Positions 24,143 to 34,191 are shown, numbered from the stretch's first letter. The stretch is DNA of 64,000 nucleotides from Psychrobacter okhotskensis (GCF_013248965.1 NZ_JABRVQ010000002.1:1-64000); one strand, 5' to 3'. Made by a program: numbers and translations. The notes: a model not told the origin generated them from the sequence alone.

Positions 24143-24865
24143 ATGGCCAATCCTATTGTCAGTCGCGCAGAGCTTGCGATCGGCGGTCAGCCGATGACCG
24201 TCAAAGGTGTCATCCAAAAGACCAGCTTGTTGCTTGGTTTATCTGCTATCACTGGTGTCGGCTTTTTCTTTTATGCGCTGATGGCAGGTCTATCACAAAG
24301 TTTTATTACCATGGCGGCCTTTGGTAGTATGTTTGCCGCTTTTGGTCTCGCGATCTTTATCACTTTTAAGCCACAAAAAGCCAAAACTTTCGCGGTCCCT
24401 TATGCGCTCTTAGAAGGTATCTTCTTAGGCGGCATCTCGCTATTCTTTATGAGAATGTACCCAAGCGTACCAGTCACGGCGATGTGCGCAACCTTTGTGA
24501 CGGCAGCGGTTATGCTAGGGCTATATCGCTCTGGTCTCGTTAAGGTGACGCAGAAATTCCGCTCTATCGTCACCTCAGCGCTTATTGCCATCATGCTCGT
24601 TTATGTTGCGCAATGGGTTCTTTCTTTAGCGTTCGGTTCGAGCTTACCTTTCTTATTTGAAGGTGGCGTTATCGCTATTGGCTTCAGTTTATTTGTGATT
24701 GTTATCGCTTCTTTTACGCTATTACTTGATTTTGATAACATTGATCGCGGCGTAGCAGCTGGTATTTCTGAAGACTACGAATGGTTATTTAGTATCGGTA
24801 TTCTTGCGACGCTAGTATGGATGTATATCGAATTTATGCGTCTGCTTAGCTACCTACAAGACTAA
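24143..24865 (+). CDS. Bax inhibitor-1-like membrane protein
   Basis: A 240-residue integral membrane protein with seven hydrophobic segments, matching the bacterial Bax1-I-like family (BaxI_1). It begins with a soluble stretch ANPIVSRAELAIGGQPMTVKGVIQKT that is typical, and ends with LLLDFDNIDRGVAAGISEDYEWLFSIGILATLVWMYIEFMRLL, where the Asp pair and acidic residues correspond to the di-aspartyl pH sensor known in BsYetJ. The likely role is a cation (calcium) leak or stress-related function, not demonstrated for this subfamily. AAGGAC upstream supports the start. It is monocistronic with its own terminator. Confidence 0.82.
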   Translation: MANPIVSRAELAIGGQPMTVKGVIQKTSLLLGLSAITGVGFFFYALMAGLSQSFITMAAFGSMFAAFGLAIFITFKPQKAKTFAVPYALLEGIFLGGISLFFMRMYPSVPVTAMCATFVTAAVMLGLYRSGLVKVTQKFRSIVTSALIAIMLVYVAQWVLSLAFGSSLPFLFEGGVIAIGFSLFVIVIASFTLLLDFDNIDRGVAAGISEDYEWLFSIGILATLVWMYIEFMRLLSYLQD

Positions 24866-24897
24866 TCTATAACTGGCTAATAATAATGATACCTAAA

Positions 24898-24931
24898 ATA
24901 AAAACCGTCTTTTGCTAAAGGCGGTTTTTTT
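24898..24931. terminator. Terminator between convergent genes
   Basis: AAAACCGTC-TTT / AAAGG-CGGTTTTTT stem with a T7 tract. It serves the Bax-inhibitor-like gene and possibly the ATPase gene from the other side. Confidence 0.75.
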
Positions 24932-24983
24932 ATATTTGAACCAAAGTAGGTATTATATGCAGATAAATACCACGTATAAGAAA

Positions 24984-27818
24984 CTAAGCACGTTTTAGAC
25001 GCAATGCATTTAATACCACAAATAATGAGCTCAGCGACATCCCAATGGCGGCAAGCCAAGGTGGGACATAACCAAACGCGGCAGGTAATAATACGATACT
25101 GTTATAAGCCAGTGCCCAGCGGAAGTTTTGTTTGATAATGCGTTCCGTTTTATCCGCGATACGCTTGGCGGCCGTGATGGCTTCAATCTGTCCATTAAGG
25201 ATGATGCTATCGCTTGACACCTGCGCCAAATCTGCCGCGCCAGCAATCGAAGTCGACACATCTGCTGCTGCCAACACGGGCGCATCATTAATACCGTCAC
25301 CAACCATCAGCACGACTGACCCTTGTGCTTGCAGCTGCTGGATATGATTGACCTTATCCGTTGGTGACAGACCATTATATGCCGCCTGCATGCCCAAAGT
25401 CTCCGCCATGACCAGCGCCTGCGGACTGGGGTCGCCCGTCAGCATCACAGACTCAATACCTAAGCCTTTGAGCGTATCCAGCATTGAGCGGGCGTTATCA
25501 CGCACTTTATCGCTAAAGTAAAAACACGCCAGCGCTTGCCATCCACTTGAGGAGCTTGTTTGACAAGACAACACAACCGCTGAGCTGGCACGCTGGCTCA
25601 GTAAATCGATCGTTAAATCATTGTCTGCCTTTGCACCAGTAGCACCTTTATCCAAAGCAAAGTCTACATGACCAATACGATATAGAACGCCATCAATCAT
25701 GGCTTCTACCCCGCCTGCTGGATAATGCAGCAAGGCTTGAGTGGGCGGCAGATGTAATTGATAAGCGGCGGTCAGTAGCGCATGAGCAATCGGGTGACGA
25801 CTGCCTACTTCTAAGGCCGCAGCAATGGCTAAGAAACGGTCTTTTTGCAAAGGCAACGCGCTTGAGTCATCGTTTTCATCTTGGCTGAACGATTTTATTA
25901 GCTCAATGTTCAGTAAGTTTGGCTTGCCATAAGTCAATGTCCCTGTTTTATCAAAAGCCACATGCGTAATCTCTGCTAAGGTTTGCAGCGTATGACCACG
26001 CGTGGTCAAAAAGCCATAGCTGGCCAATCGATTGGTAGAGACAGTCAAAGCAATCGGTGTGGCTAGTGACAGCGCGCAAGGACAAGTCGCCACTAAGACT
26101 GCAACCGTTGCCCAAATAGCTTGGCTTGGATCGACAAAATACCAGCCGATAAATACCAATGCTGACAATACTAAAATCCGCGCCACAAACCAACGAGCCA
26201 GCTTGTCCGCTTGCTGTGCCAGTTTGGGCTTTTCACTCATGGCACGGTTCATCAGCCGATCAATTAATCCAATCTGACTGTCTTCTGGCAGTGCCGTGAC
26301 CAGCATCTCAAACGGCTGACTGTCGTTTTGTGCGCCGCCGACGATATAGTCGCCTTGAGACTTGATGATTAAATCACCCTCACCCGTCAGCAGACTTTGG
26401 GAGACGGTCGCAGTTGGACTAAGCAAAATACCATCGCTGATAATCTCAGAGCCAGCCTCAACCATGATGATGTCACCCACTTGCAAGCTTTGAGCGGTCA
26501 CCATCTGTTTTTGTTCTGCACCATACACTGGCTTTAACAAATCTGGCTTTAATAGGTCTGGTTGACGGCTGGTTTGTTGCCAGTCTTGAGCTATACGATT
26601 GGTTATTTGATGAACATTGGCATCCATACTCTGCATAAAATTGGGTGTATACTTTGTTGGAGCGCTGACTGCGGCACTTATTGCACTATCAGCACCTGTC
26701 TCATGAACTGCCTGATTAATAGCACTCGTATCTGTTTTATTCGAAACATTTTGTTGTAACTGCTGCAAAATGAGCGCAGCGTCTCCTTTGTTTTCAGCAA
26801 TTTTTTGTACTAAAACTGGCTCCACCACTACTAAGTCATTGGCCATCGTCGCCGCTTTTAGACGGGCATTATGCTCGATATAACGCCCTGCCAATAAGAA
26901 GAAAATAAACATGCTGACCGAATCATAATAGGTCTGACCGTTTCCAGTAATGGTGGCGTACAAACTGGCGAAAAATGTAACAATCAAGGCGATACTGACC
27001 GGTACATCCATATTGACTTGGCGCGCGCGAACTGCCGACCATGCAGACGTAAAGAACGGTATGCCCGCATAAAAGAACACGGGAATACTGACGAATAACG
27101 ACACCCAACGCAAAAAATCGCGCTGCAATATCAACATCCCGCTATATTCACCAAAATATAGTGCGACCGCATACATCATCGCTTGCATCGCGCCCAGAGC
27201 AGCAATTCCTAGACGTAGCAGCATCTTGTTATTGTGCTTAGCCAGCATTGCTTCATGGGTGTCTTGACGGTAAGGCTTGGCTTCGTAGCCAATTTCATTG
27301 ATAACGGCTAGAATACGGCTGATAGGCAGCTTACTCTCGTCCCAAATGACGCGCATACGCTGATTGGTCAAATTGACCTGACACTTACTGATGCCATCAA
27401 TCTCATAAAGACGCGATTCGATGAGCCACGTACAGGCAGCACAGCGTAAGTTATTAACGGACAATTCCGCCACCGACAGACCATCTTGAGCATAAACGAA
27501 CTGTAACTTTATCTCATCATGATCATAGGCTTCGAGGCGCGTCAGCTGGGTAGGCAAACTTGCCGTACGGTTGATTTCCGAACGATCAAGATAATATTGC
27601 TCAAGCCCTGCCTCGACGATACTTTGCGATGCCAACTGACAACCCATGCAGCACATCTCACGGGATTTACCCAATATATCGGCATAAAACGGCGGCTGCG
27701 GTACTGGGTCGCCACAGTGAAAACAATGACCAACAAGAGGCAGGACCAACCCTTCGGTGATAGAGTTGTCTTCATAATAATGGCTGGAGGTTGGTATTGG
27801 TGAGGGGGCACTAGACAT
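24984..27818 (-). CDS. ccoI: CcoI/FixI-type heavy-metal P1B ATPase
   Basis: A copper-transporting P-type ATPase of the CcoI/FixI group, needed for assembly of cbb3 oxidase, 944 residues. In order: an N-terminal cysteine module (CFHCGDP at 32-35, CCMGC at 56-60), an HMA domain with CAAC at 126-129, membrane helices, the A domain with SLLTGEGDLI, the CPC metal site at 579-581, the phosphorylation motif DKTGTLT at about 623, and GDGINDAPV. It is longer than most FixI proteins (about 730-830) because about 100 low-complexity residues (340-440, including PDLLKPDLLKP) are inserted before GDIIMVEAG in the A domain. ccoS does not follow. AAGGAAG lies upstream of the ATG at longer than usual spacing. 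Confidence 0.8.
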   Translation of the reverse strand: MSSAPSPIPTSSHYYEDNSITEGLVLPLVGHCFHCGDPVPQPPFYADILGKSREMCCMGCQLASQSIVEAGLEQYYLDRSEINRTASLPTQLTRLEAYDHDEIKLQFVYAQDGLSVAELSVNNLRCAACTWLIESRLYEIDGISKCQVNLTNQRMRVIWDESKLPISRILAVINEIGYEAKPYRQDTHEAMLAKHNNKMLLRLGIAALGAMQAMMYAVALYFGEYSGMLILQRDFLRWVSLFVSIPVFFYAGIPFFTSAWSAVRARQVNMDVPVSIALIVTFFASLYATITGNGQTYYDSVSMFIFFLLAGRYIEHNARLKAATMANDLVVVEPVLVQKIAENKGDAALILQQLQQNVSNKTDTSAINQAVHETGADSAISAAVSAPTKYTPNFMQSMDANVHQITNRIAQDWQQTSRQPDLLKPDLLKPVYGAEQKQMVTAQSLQVGDIIMVEAGSEIISDGILLSPTATVSQSLLTGEGDLIIKSQGDYIVGGAQNDSQPFEMLVTALPEDSQIGLIDRLMNRAMSEKPKLAQQADKLARWFVARILVLSALVFIGWYFVDPSQAIWATVAVLVATCPCALSLATPIALTVSTNRLASYGFLTTRGHTLQTLAEITHVAFDKTGTLTYGKPNLLNIELIKSFSQDENDDSSALPLQKDRFLAIAAALEVGSRHPIAHALLTAAYQLHLPPTQALLHYPAGGVEAMIDGVLYRIGHVDFALDKGATGAKADNDLTIDLLSQRASSAVVLSCQTSSSSGWQALACFYFSDKVRDNARSMLDTLKGLGIESVMLTGDPSPQALVMAETLGMQAAYNGLSPTDKVNHIQQLQAQGSVVLMVGDGINDAPVLAAADVSTSIAGAADLAQVSSDSIILNGQIEAITAAKRIADKTERIIKQNFRWALAYNSIVLLPAAFGYVPPWLAAIGMSLSSLFVVLNALRLKRA

Positions 27819-28222
27819 AATCGCGCTTACTTCCTTTAGACAGGTTTGCTCGAACCCAATTCACTTTGAGAAAACTTGCTATCATCAAATATGCCTAATG
27901 TTATTTAAAACAGCTATTTTAAATAAGCTCGACACGGCTAGCACAGATAGAGAATCAACCGCTAATTCATACAAAAAACATCGTTAGAATAATCGTAAAT
28001 TGTTATCTTATATGGCACTGATAAAGCAAATTAAAAGCGCGCTGTGTTTTTGTATAAACATCGCTGTCAATAGATCGATTATACTATAAGCCGGTGCTGT
28101 GAACAGCATAACCCCTCACAGAGTCATCCCACTGAATGCCTGAGTTGATGATGATAGATTGAAAAATTTGTCAATTTGCGTCATTATGAGGCAGTTTTTT
28201 ATCCCTAAATGGTGCATCATCC
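27819..28222. other. Intergenic region between divergent ccoI and mrcB
   Basis: About 400 bases holding both upstream regions. I see small palindromes (TGCTGTGAACAGCA near 28094) but no gene and no promoter I would defend. Confidence 0.4.
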
Positions 28223-30700
28223 GTGCAAAAATCTAATTCTAAGCGACCAATCTCCAAGCTTCCTTCATCATCTACGTCTGCTATCAGCACGCTACCCTCA
28301 CAGCAGCGCGGCTTGGTCTTTAGTAGTATTTTATTAATTGTCATTATCGCTGGCATGGTGCTATTGGCGCTGTATTTGATCAAGCTTGATCGCACCATTA
28401 CCCACAAGTTCGAAGGTAAGCGCTGGGATATTCCTGCCAAGGTATACTCGCAGCCACTTGAGCTTTACCAAGGTGCCAGCGTCGATAACAGCACGATTAA
28501 GACATGGCTTGAGCTGCTTAATTATCAAAGCAACAAAGCCTATGATCGCACCGGTACCTATCGTAAGTCTGGCAATACCTATTATATCCATACGCGCGGT
28601 TTTACTTATAGCTCCAACGATATAGACACTGAGCAAGTCATCAAAATGACGATTGCTGGTAATAAGATTGAGTCGATTCAAAGCACTTTACCGGCTAAGA
28701 GCGGCATTATTCGCCTTGAGCCGGTTAGTATTGGCGGCATTTACCCAGACAGCAATGAAGATCGTATGGTCGTCTCTTTAGATGAGGTGCCACAGCCATT
28801 GATTGATGCATTAATAGCCACGGAAGATCGCGGCTTTTATGAGCATAAAGGCGTATCGATACGCGGTATCGCCCGTGCAGTCATTAATAATTTCTCTGGC
28901 GGCTCTAGACAAGGTGGTTCGACCATCACCCAGCAGCTGATTAAAAACTTTTATCTGAATTCAGATCGCACCCTAAAACGCAAAGCCAATGAAGCCCTAA
29001 TGGCTGTGTTACTTGAGCTCCATTATAGTAAAGATGAAATTCTACAAACGTATCTGAACGAGATTTACCTAGGACAAAACGGCAACCGCTCTATTAATGG
29101 CTTTGGTTTGGCAGCGCAGTTCTATTTTAATCAACCGCTGAACGAGCTGCGCTTAGACCAGCAAGCCTTGCTCGTTGGTATGGCAAAAGGCCCGAGTGTC
29201 TATAATCCACGTCGCCATCCAAACGATTCAAAAGCACGTCGTAATGTCGTTCTTAGCAACATGCTAGCGATGGGCACGCTCAGTCAAGCAGACTATGATA
29301 AAGCCATAGAGAGATCACTGGGTATCGCTGACAAGCCTGTCGAAGGCAAAAGCCAATTTCCTGACTTTCTCGATATCGTCAAGCGTGAATTGAATACCGT
29401 CTATTATTCTGATGACTTAAAAAATGAAGGTCTGACGATTATTAGTACGCTCGACCCTATTGCCCAATTAGCCGCCGATAAAGCAGTCGATAAAAAACTG
29501 GGCGAGCTCCGTCGTAGCAGCAGCAAAACCAAAGATTTACAAGGTGCCTTGGTCAGTGCCAATCCAGAGACTGGTGAGCTGGTCTCTGTGGTCGGTAGCG
29601 GCAGTGAATTTACGGGCTTTAACCGCGCCGTCGATGCCAAGCGTCAAGTGGGCTCTTTATTAAAACCGATCATTTATATGACAGCGCTCGAAAGCGGTCG
29701 CTATAATTTGGCAAGTTCGGTCGATGATTCACCAGTTACCGTCAACCTAAATGACGGTACGAAGTGGAATCCACAAAACTATGACAAGCGTGATCATGGT
29801 TATGTCCCCTTTACCACTGCACTGTCTCAGTCTTATAACCAAGCAGCGGTACGCTTAGGCATGGAATTTGGGATCGATACTTTTGCCAAGCAGCTACAGC
29901 GTATGGGTATTAAAGAGAAAATATCGCCTTATCCTTCTGCATTATTAGGATCGGTCAATCTTAGCCCAATGGATATGCTTGGCGTCTATCAAGTTTTTGC
30001 TACTGGTGGCTTTCGCACGCCCATTCATAGTATTCGTAGCGTCATTGATGATCGCGGTCGTATCTTGCAGCGCACTGGACTCAATACACAGCGTAGTATC
30101 CCGCCTGAGACCAACTTTTTGACCAATTACGCGCTACAGCAAGTGGTCGCCAGCGGAACGGCTAAACGAGCACAGTCGCTTGGTAGCAACCTGAATCTCG
30201 CTGGTAAAACAGGGACCACAAATGACTATCGCGACGCTTGGTTTGCTGGTTATAGTGGTAACTATGTCAGCGTGGTTTGGGTCGGTCGTGATGATAATAA
30301 GCCAATCGGTCTGAGTGGTGGCACAGGTGCATTACCAGTTTGGGTCGACTATATGAGTCGCTTAAAATTGACGCCAGTATCACTACCTGAGCCGGAAGGT
30401 ATTGAGTGGTTATGGCTTGAAAACAATTCTGGTAAGCTATCAAATGAGCGCTGTACTGATGCGCGCTATTTGCCAGTAATGTCAGCACATTTGCCCGAAG
30501 AAGCCAGTAGTTGTGCCATCGGATTGTATCAACAAGATCGCGCTCAAGAACAGAGTGAGCAAGGCGCTATCAATCAGCAACGCCGCCGCGAAGGCTTAGA
30601 CATTCCAAATGGCGAAGCGGTTGAGACCGAGAGCCAAGATGATAGTGATGCGCAGGGCGGTGCTGATACTTGGTACGACCGTGCGGTTGAATGGTTCTAA
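28223..30700 (+). CDS. mrcB: Penicillin-binding protein 1B (bifunctional)
   Basis: Bifunctional peptidoglycan synthase, 825 residues, anchored by one N-terminal membrane helix (about 31-54). Next come a UB2H-like region (KVYSQPLELYQG), the GT51 glycosyltransferase with catalytic Glu201 in EDRGFYEHKG, GGSTITQQLIKN and the YLNEIYLGQNG motif, then the transpeptidase with Ser478 in GSLLKP, SYN in SQSYNQA, and KTG in GKTGTTND. The start is GTG at 28223; no ATG is available before the membrane helix and the ribosome site is weak. A TPR lipoprotein gene begins 33 bases downstream and is probably its activator. The Gln/Glu-rich tail after GLY is unstructured. Confidence 0.96.
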   Translation: MQKSNSKRPISKLPSSSTSAISTLPSQQRGLVFSSILLIVIIAGMVLLALYLIKLDRTITHKFEGKRWDIPAKVYSQPLELYQGASVDNSTIKTWLELLNYQSNKAYDRTGTYRKSGNTYYIHTRGFTYSSNDIDTEQVIKMTIAGNKIESIQSTLPAKSGIIRLEPVSIGGIYPDSNEDRMVVSLDEVPQPLIDALIATEDRGFYEHKGVSIRGIARAVINNFSGGSRQGGSTITQQLIKNFYLNSDRTLKRKANEALMAVLLELHYSKDEILQTYLNEIYLGQNGNRSINGFGLAAQFYFNQPLNELRLDQQALLVGMAKGPSVYNPRRHPNDSKARRNVVLSNMLAMGTLSQADYDKAIERSLGIADKPVEGKSQFPDFLDIVKRELNTVYYSDDLKNEGLTIISTLDPIAQLAADKAVDKKLGELRRSSSKTKDLQGALVSANPETGELVSVVGSGSEFTGFNRAVDAKRQVGSLLKPIIYMTALESGRYNLASSVDDSPVTVNLNDGTKWNPQNYDKRDHGYVPFTTALSQSYNQAAVRLGMEFGIDTFAKQLQRMGIKEKISPYPSALLGSVNLSPMDMLGVYQVFATGGFRTPIHSIRSVIDDRGRILQRTGLNTQRSIPPETNFLTNYALQQVVASGTAKRAQSLGSNLNLAGKTGTTNDYRDAWFAGYSGNYVSVVWVGRDDNKPIGLSGGTGALPVWVDYMSRLKLTPVSLPEPEGIEWLWLENNSGKLSNERCTDARYLPVMSAHLPEEASSCAIGLYQQDRAQEQSEQGAINQQRRREGLDIPNGEAVETESQDDSDAQGGADTWYDRAVEWF

Positions 30701-30733
30701 CATTGTTTTTAAAAACTTAAAAAGGGGCTTAAC

Positions 30734-31600
30734 ATGGTGTCATCTATACAGCAAAGCGTATCCGTTAAGCAGGACATTATTAGCACGGCTAAAAAGAATA
30801 CCCTAGCGAATACGGTCCTTGCTGCTGGTGCGCTCGTTGGCATAATGAGCTTGAGTGCCTGTCAAACGGCGCCCATTACTGCGACGAGAACAACACCTGC
30901 TCAAACGATGCCAGCAACGCAACGTCAAGAGACAGCAGCGCCCTCATCGGTTACCAACGTAAAACCTGCGACTCAAGCGCCGATTATTGATCACAGGGGC
31001 TATGGAGAAGGCGACGATAATGATGAAAAAAATGACTACCCTATCCAGTCTGATGCGCCGTCTGGCCCATCTTCAGCGACAAACCCATTAACGCAACAAA
31101 CTCCAGTGTACACAGCGCCTAACTCCCCATCCAGTCCTGTGTTTTCACAGCCCGATGCCGTAATCATTACGCCGTCCCGTGATGACTATATAATTTCTGA
31201 ACCTTCAATACCGTCGCACAATGACCTATTAGAGCGCGCGCGCCAAAACTCGCAACAACGCAGTCAACAAGCGGCTACTAACAACAGTGACCTGCCAGCA
31301 TTTCGCAATCTTATGCAAACAGGGATTGGTCAGTTAAAATCAGGCAAGCTGACCAATGCTGAGAGCAGCTTTACCCGCGCCCAGCGCCTCGCGCCCAAAT
31401 CCTCAGCGGTGTATTTTTATCTGGCACAAGTCGCTCTCAAAAAGAACCAACCGCGCAAGGCAGAAGCCATGGCTCGCCGTGGTCTTAGCGTCTCGCAAGA
31501 TGCCAATCGCAGACGCGCGCTCTGGCAAATTATTTTGCAATCAGGGCAAGCGCAGGGTAACTCACGCATCATCAATGAAGCAAAGCAAGCACTGCGTTAG
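30734..31600 (+). CDS. lpoP: TPR lipoprotein, candidate PBP1B activator (LpoP-like)
   Basis: A 288-residue predicted outer-membrane lipoprotein: a hydrophobic stretch ending LSAC (lipidated Cys at residue 43), a long Pro/Thr/Ser/Gln-rich linker (about 45-190), then TPR-like helices at the C-terminus (FRNLMQTGIGQLKSGKLTNAESSFTRAQRLAPKSSAVYFYLAQVALKKNQ). Pseudomonas aeruginosa LpoP has the same architecture, is encoded next to PBP1B and stimulates it in place of LpoB; Acinetobacter has a counterpart. The 33-base gap after mrcB supports cotranscription. The signal peptide has an unusually long N-region of about 25 residues. The family is clear; the activator role is inferred from synteny and architecture. 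Confidence 0.7.
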   Translation: MVSSIQQSVSVKQDIISTAKKNTLANTVLAAGALVGIMSLSACQTAPITATRTTPAQTMPATQRQETAAPSSVTNVKPATQAPIIDHRGYGEGDDNDEKNDYPIQSDAPSGPSSATNPLTQQTPVYTAPNSPSSPVFSQPDAVIITPSRDDYIISEPSIPSHNDLLERARQNSQQRSQQAATNNSDLPAFRNLMQTGIGQLKSGKLTNAESSFTRAQRLAPKSSAVYFYLAQVALKKNQPRKAEAMARRGLSVSQDANRRRALWQIILQSGQAQGNSRIINEAKQALR

Positions 31601-31722
31601 TATCAAGACATACCGAAGTGAGTAAATACTAAGTCTATAACTTGCTATCTACTCACTTTTTATATTGTGCACACCCATCATTTATCCAAAATATACATTT
31701 ATTTTTAATTAAGGTTATCGTT

Positions 31723-32649
31723 ATGGCATGGCAACAACTGCACTTACAGTGTGAAAAAGCAAACGTCGATCTGGCTGAGGCGCTGTTACTAGAAGCAGGT
31801 GCTCTATCAATCGCGTTAGATGACGCAGGGGATCAACCCTTGTTTGAGCCATTGCCTGGTGAGTCGCCCTTATGGGATGAAGTGATCCTGACAGGATTGT
31901 TCGATGCCAGCACAGACACTGGTAGCCGTCATGCGGTTGAACAGTTAAGTCACGAAATTGGTGCACAAGTACACGCCAGTCGTGTTTGGCTAAGTGCTGT
32001 GGATGATAAAGATTGGGAACGTGAATGGATGAGCAATTATCATCCTATAGAATGCGCCAATAACTTATGGATTGTGCCTAACTGGATAACGCCGCCCAAT
32101 CCTGAAGCGATCAATATTATTATGGACCCTGGCTTAGCTTTCGGTACGGGTTATCATGCCACCACTCGCTTATGCCTCGACTGGCTAACAGAGCAAGATC
32201 TGAGTGATAAAGTGGTGATTGATTATGGTTGTGGTTCAGGAATTTTAGGTATTGCGGCATTATTGTTAGGGGCACGTCAGGTCTATGCCGTTGATATCGA
32301 TCCACAAGCTGTGCTGGCGACCAACCAAAATGCCGTACGCAATCATGTCGATGATCGCTTGCAAGCATTTTTACCCGAAGACTTTACTGATTACTGGAAA
32401 CAAAACGACGTCAAACCTGTAGAAGTGATGGTCGCCAACATTTTAGCCAAGCCCCTTATTGGCTTAGCACCTTACTTTGTCACCTTAATGGCATCAAAAA
32501 GTCGTATCGTGTTAGCCGGCTTAATCGAGTCACAAACTGAAGAAGTGACTGCTGCGTATCAGCCTTATTTTGCGCTCGATCCGAAGCACGCCTTTACGGC
32601 GCAAGAGGACCAACATTGGCAGCGTTTATCTGGTACATTTACAGGCTAG
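31723..32649 (+). CDS. prmA: Ribosomal protein L11 methyltransferase
   Basis: Trimethylates ribosomal protein L11 using SAM. The product of 308 residues begins MAWQQLHLQCEKA; an upstream ATG at 31642 would add 27 hydrophobic residues and lacks support, whereas AAGG precedes 31723. Motifs: the N-terminal L11-recognition domain with WEREWMSNYHP, then GTGYHATTRLCLDWL, VIDYGCGSGILGIAAL (SAM motif I), AVDIDPQAV and the catalytic VANILAKPL. Order downstream is a DUF3426 gene, fis, purH. Many gammaproteobacteria have dusB between prmA and fis, and it is absent here. Confidence 0.96.
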   Translation: MAWQQLHLQCEKANVDLAEALLLEAGALSIALDDAGDQPLFEPLPGESPLWDEVILTGLFDASTDTGSRHAVEQLSHEIGAQVHASRVWLSAVDDKDWEREWMSNYHPIECANNLWIVPNWITPPNPEAINIIMDPGLAFGTGYHATTRLCLDWLTEQDLSDKVVIDYGCGSGILGIAALLLGARQVYAVDIDPQAVLATNQNAVRNHVDDRLQAFLPEDFTDYWKQNDVKPVEVMVANILAKPLIGLAPYFVTLMASKSRIVLAGLIESQTEEVTAAYQPYFALDPKHAFTAQEDQHWQRLSGTFTG

Positions 32650-32845
32650 CAACATTTAATTACATCTGTTACGATAGAGGGGCAGTCAAATGTTATGTAT
32701 TTGACGCCACTCTGTCCTTGTCTATCACTCATAAATGTATCAAGCATTTAACGATGAGTATCTAAGTAGAAGCCTGAGTATTAGAGGCAGCTATTGGTGA
32801 GTGGCTACGCGGTATTGATAACCATACTTTTTTGGATTCGACCCT

Positions 32846-34042
32846 ATGACCACGCCAATAAAAACTCAGTGCCCTCATTGCCAAGCTTGCTTTAAATTAC
32901 AACAAACCCAGTTAAATAAAGTAAACACCGCCGTTTGCTGTGATCAGTGTCAGCAGAGTTTTTTGGTCAATAAGCACCTTATCGTCACCACCGATACGCC
33001 ACCAAAAATGGCAGATAGCACCACCACCGACCCAAATAACACAAGTAATGTCAAACCGCCTATTCATAAACAACTTTCTAATAAGCAATCTTCAGCCGTC
33101 TTATCTTCTGACAGCTTAATTCATGATGGTTTAATTTATGATGACATGGATATCGACGAAGCAGATGAAAGCAGTTTGGAATATGACTCGTTAGAAAATA
33201 TGGACGCTTGGCTGACCCATGCAACCGACAGTAGTCATACTAATTCTATAGCCAGTAATAAGCTTGATAAAACGCCCAAGTCAGCAGCGCAATCAGCGTC
33301 GGCAGCAACGCAGTCTACCTCACCTGCTCAGGTTGCACTTAGTTCAGCGGCGGCCAATAACATCCATGCCAATATTGATGATACGACTGACAACGCTTGG
33401 CTCGAAGATCTGCTCAAAGAGCAAAATAAAAATGACAATAGCATCCAAGAGGATACGGATTTATCGCAGCTATTGCTCAGCATGGGCGTGCCCTTTAGAG
33501 ACGAAGACCGAACACATGAAGAGCGGGTCAAAAAAATGCAAGCGCAAGCGAAATTCGCGCCGACACCAGCGCGGCATTCAATTGCCTCGCTACTGTGGAC
33601 GCTAGGCTGTTTGGTACTGGCGCTGCTACTTTTTGCCCAGTATGTTATTTTTAATTTAGAAACCTTGGTAAAAAATCCCGCTCATGCAGAACGCCTACAG
33701 ACAATCTGCACAATCGCGGCTTGCAGCCTTCCTAGCGCTGACTTATCTGCCTTGACGATCACTGAGCTCAATCACAAGCCTAGCCAAATTAAAAAAACGG
33801 GGACTTTTAGTGAGGTAAGTGCAACGTTAAACAACCAAAGCCCACAAGCCCAGCTTTACCCTAATGTTAAGGTCAGTGTTTACGGGACAGATGCCCTACT
33901 CGGAGAGTTTATTGCAGCACCAGATGATTATCTATTGAGTACCCAAAACCAAATAGCGGCTGCCAGTCGCAGACAACTGCTATTTACGATACCGGTTGCC
34001 AATGCTCAAATCCGTGAAGTCCGTATTAATCCTATTTATTGA
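32846..34042 (+). CDS. Zinc-ribbon / DUF3426 membrane protein
   Basis: A 398-residue protein with an N-terminal MJ0042-type zinc ribbon (CPHCQACF ... CCDQCQQSF, two CxxC pairs), a long Ser/Thr/Asn-rich linker (about 50-230), one membrane helix (about 250-272, LLWTLGCLVLALLLFAQYVIF) and a C-terminal DUF3426 domain with a C-x6-C pair (QTICTIAACSLP) and a beta-rich tail. This architecture is regularly found between prmA and fis in Pseudomonas and Acinetobacter. Function unknown; the domain arrangement suggests a cytoplasmic zinc ribbon and a periplasmic DUF3426. The 196-base gap before it has no visible gene. Confidence 0.8.
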   Translation: MTTPIKTQCPHCQACFKLQQTQLNKVNTAVCCDQCQQSFLVNKHLIVTTDTPPKMADSTTTDPNNTSNVKPPIHKQLSNKQSSAVLSSDSLIHDGLIYDDMDIDEADESSLEYDSLENMDAWLTHATDSSHTNSIASNKLDKTPKSAAQSASAATQSTSPAQVALSSAAANNIHANIDDTTDNAWLEDLLKEQNKNDNSIQEDTDLSQLLLSMGVPFRDEDRTHEERVKKMQAQAKFAPTPARHSIASLLWTLGCLVLALLLFAQYVIFNLETLVKNPAHAERLQTICTIAACSLPSADLSALTITELNHKPSQIKKTGTFSEVSATLNNQSPQAQLYPNVKVSVYGTDALLGEFIAAPDDYLLSTQNQIAAASRRQLLFTIPVANAQIREVRINPIY

Positions 34043-34045
34043 AGC

Positions 34046-34101
34046 AGACCTTAATAAATAGAAGTAATAAGCGAGACCTTAATAAATAGCAGTAACGAAA
34101 T
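34046..34101 (+). repeat. Two-copy 28-bp tandem duplication
   Basis: AGACCTTAATAAATAG starts at 34046 and again at 34074, with AGTAA following each after one differing base. CTATTTATT at the end of the DUF3426 gene can pair with the AATAAATAG of either unit. Confidence 0.7.
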
Positions 34102-34182
34102 GCTTTGGAATTGAACAGTCTTCATTGAATAGCATTGCTACTGAGATAACGTCCAATCTGTCAATGCTAACCGATATTAATT

Positions 34183-34191
34183 TGTTATAAT
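34183..34191 (+). promoter_or_regulatory. Extended -10 promoter of fis
   Basis: TGTTATAAT (TGn plus perfect TATAAT) 54 bases upstream of fis; the -35 is weak. Confidence 0.5.

Noticed and set aside
28080..28110. Possible fifth palindromic element near ATCGATTATACTATAAG
   Set aside because: A TATA-rich similarity to the outer ends only; the GCAGCCTCTG core and paired arms are absent.
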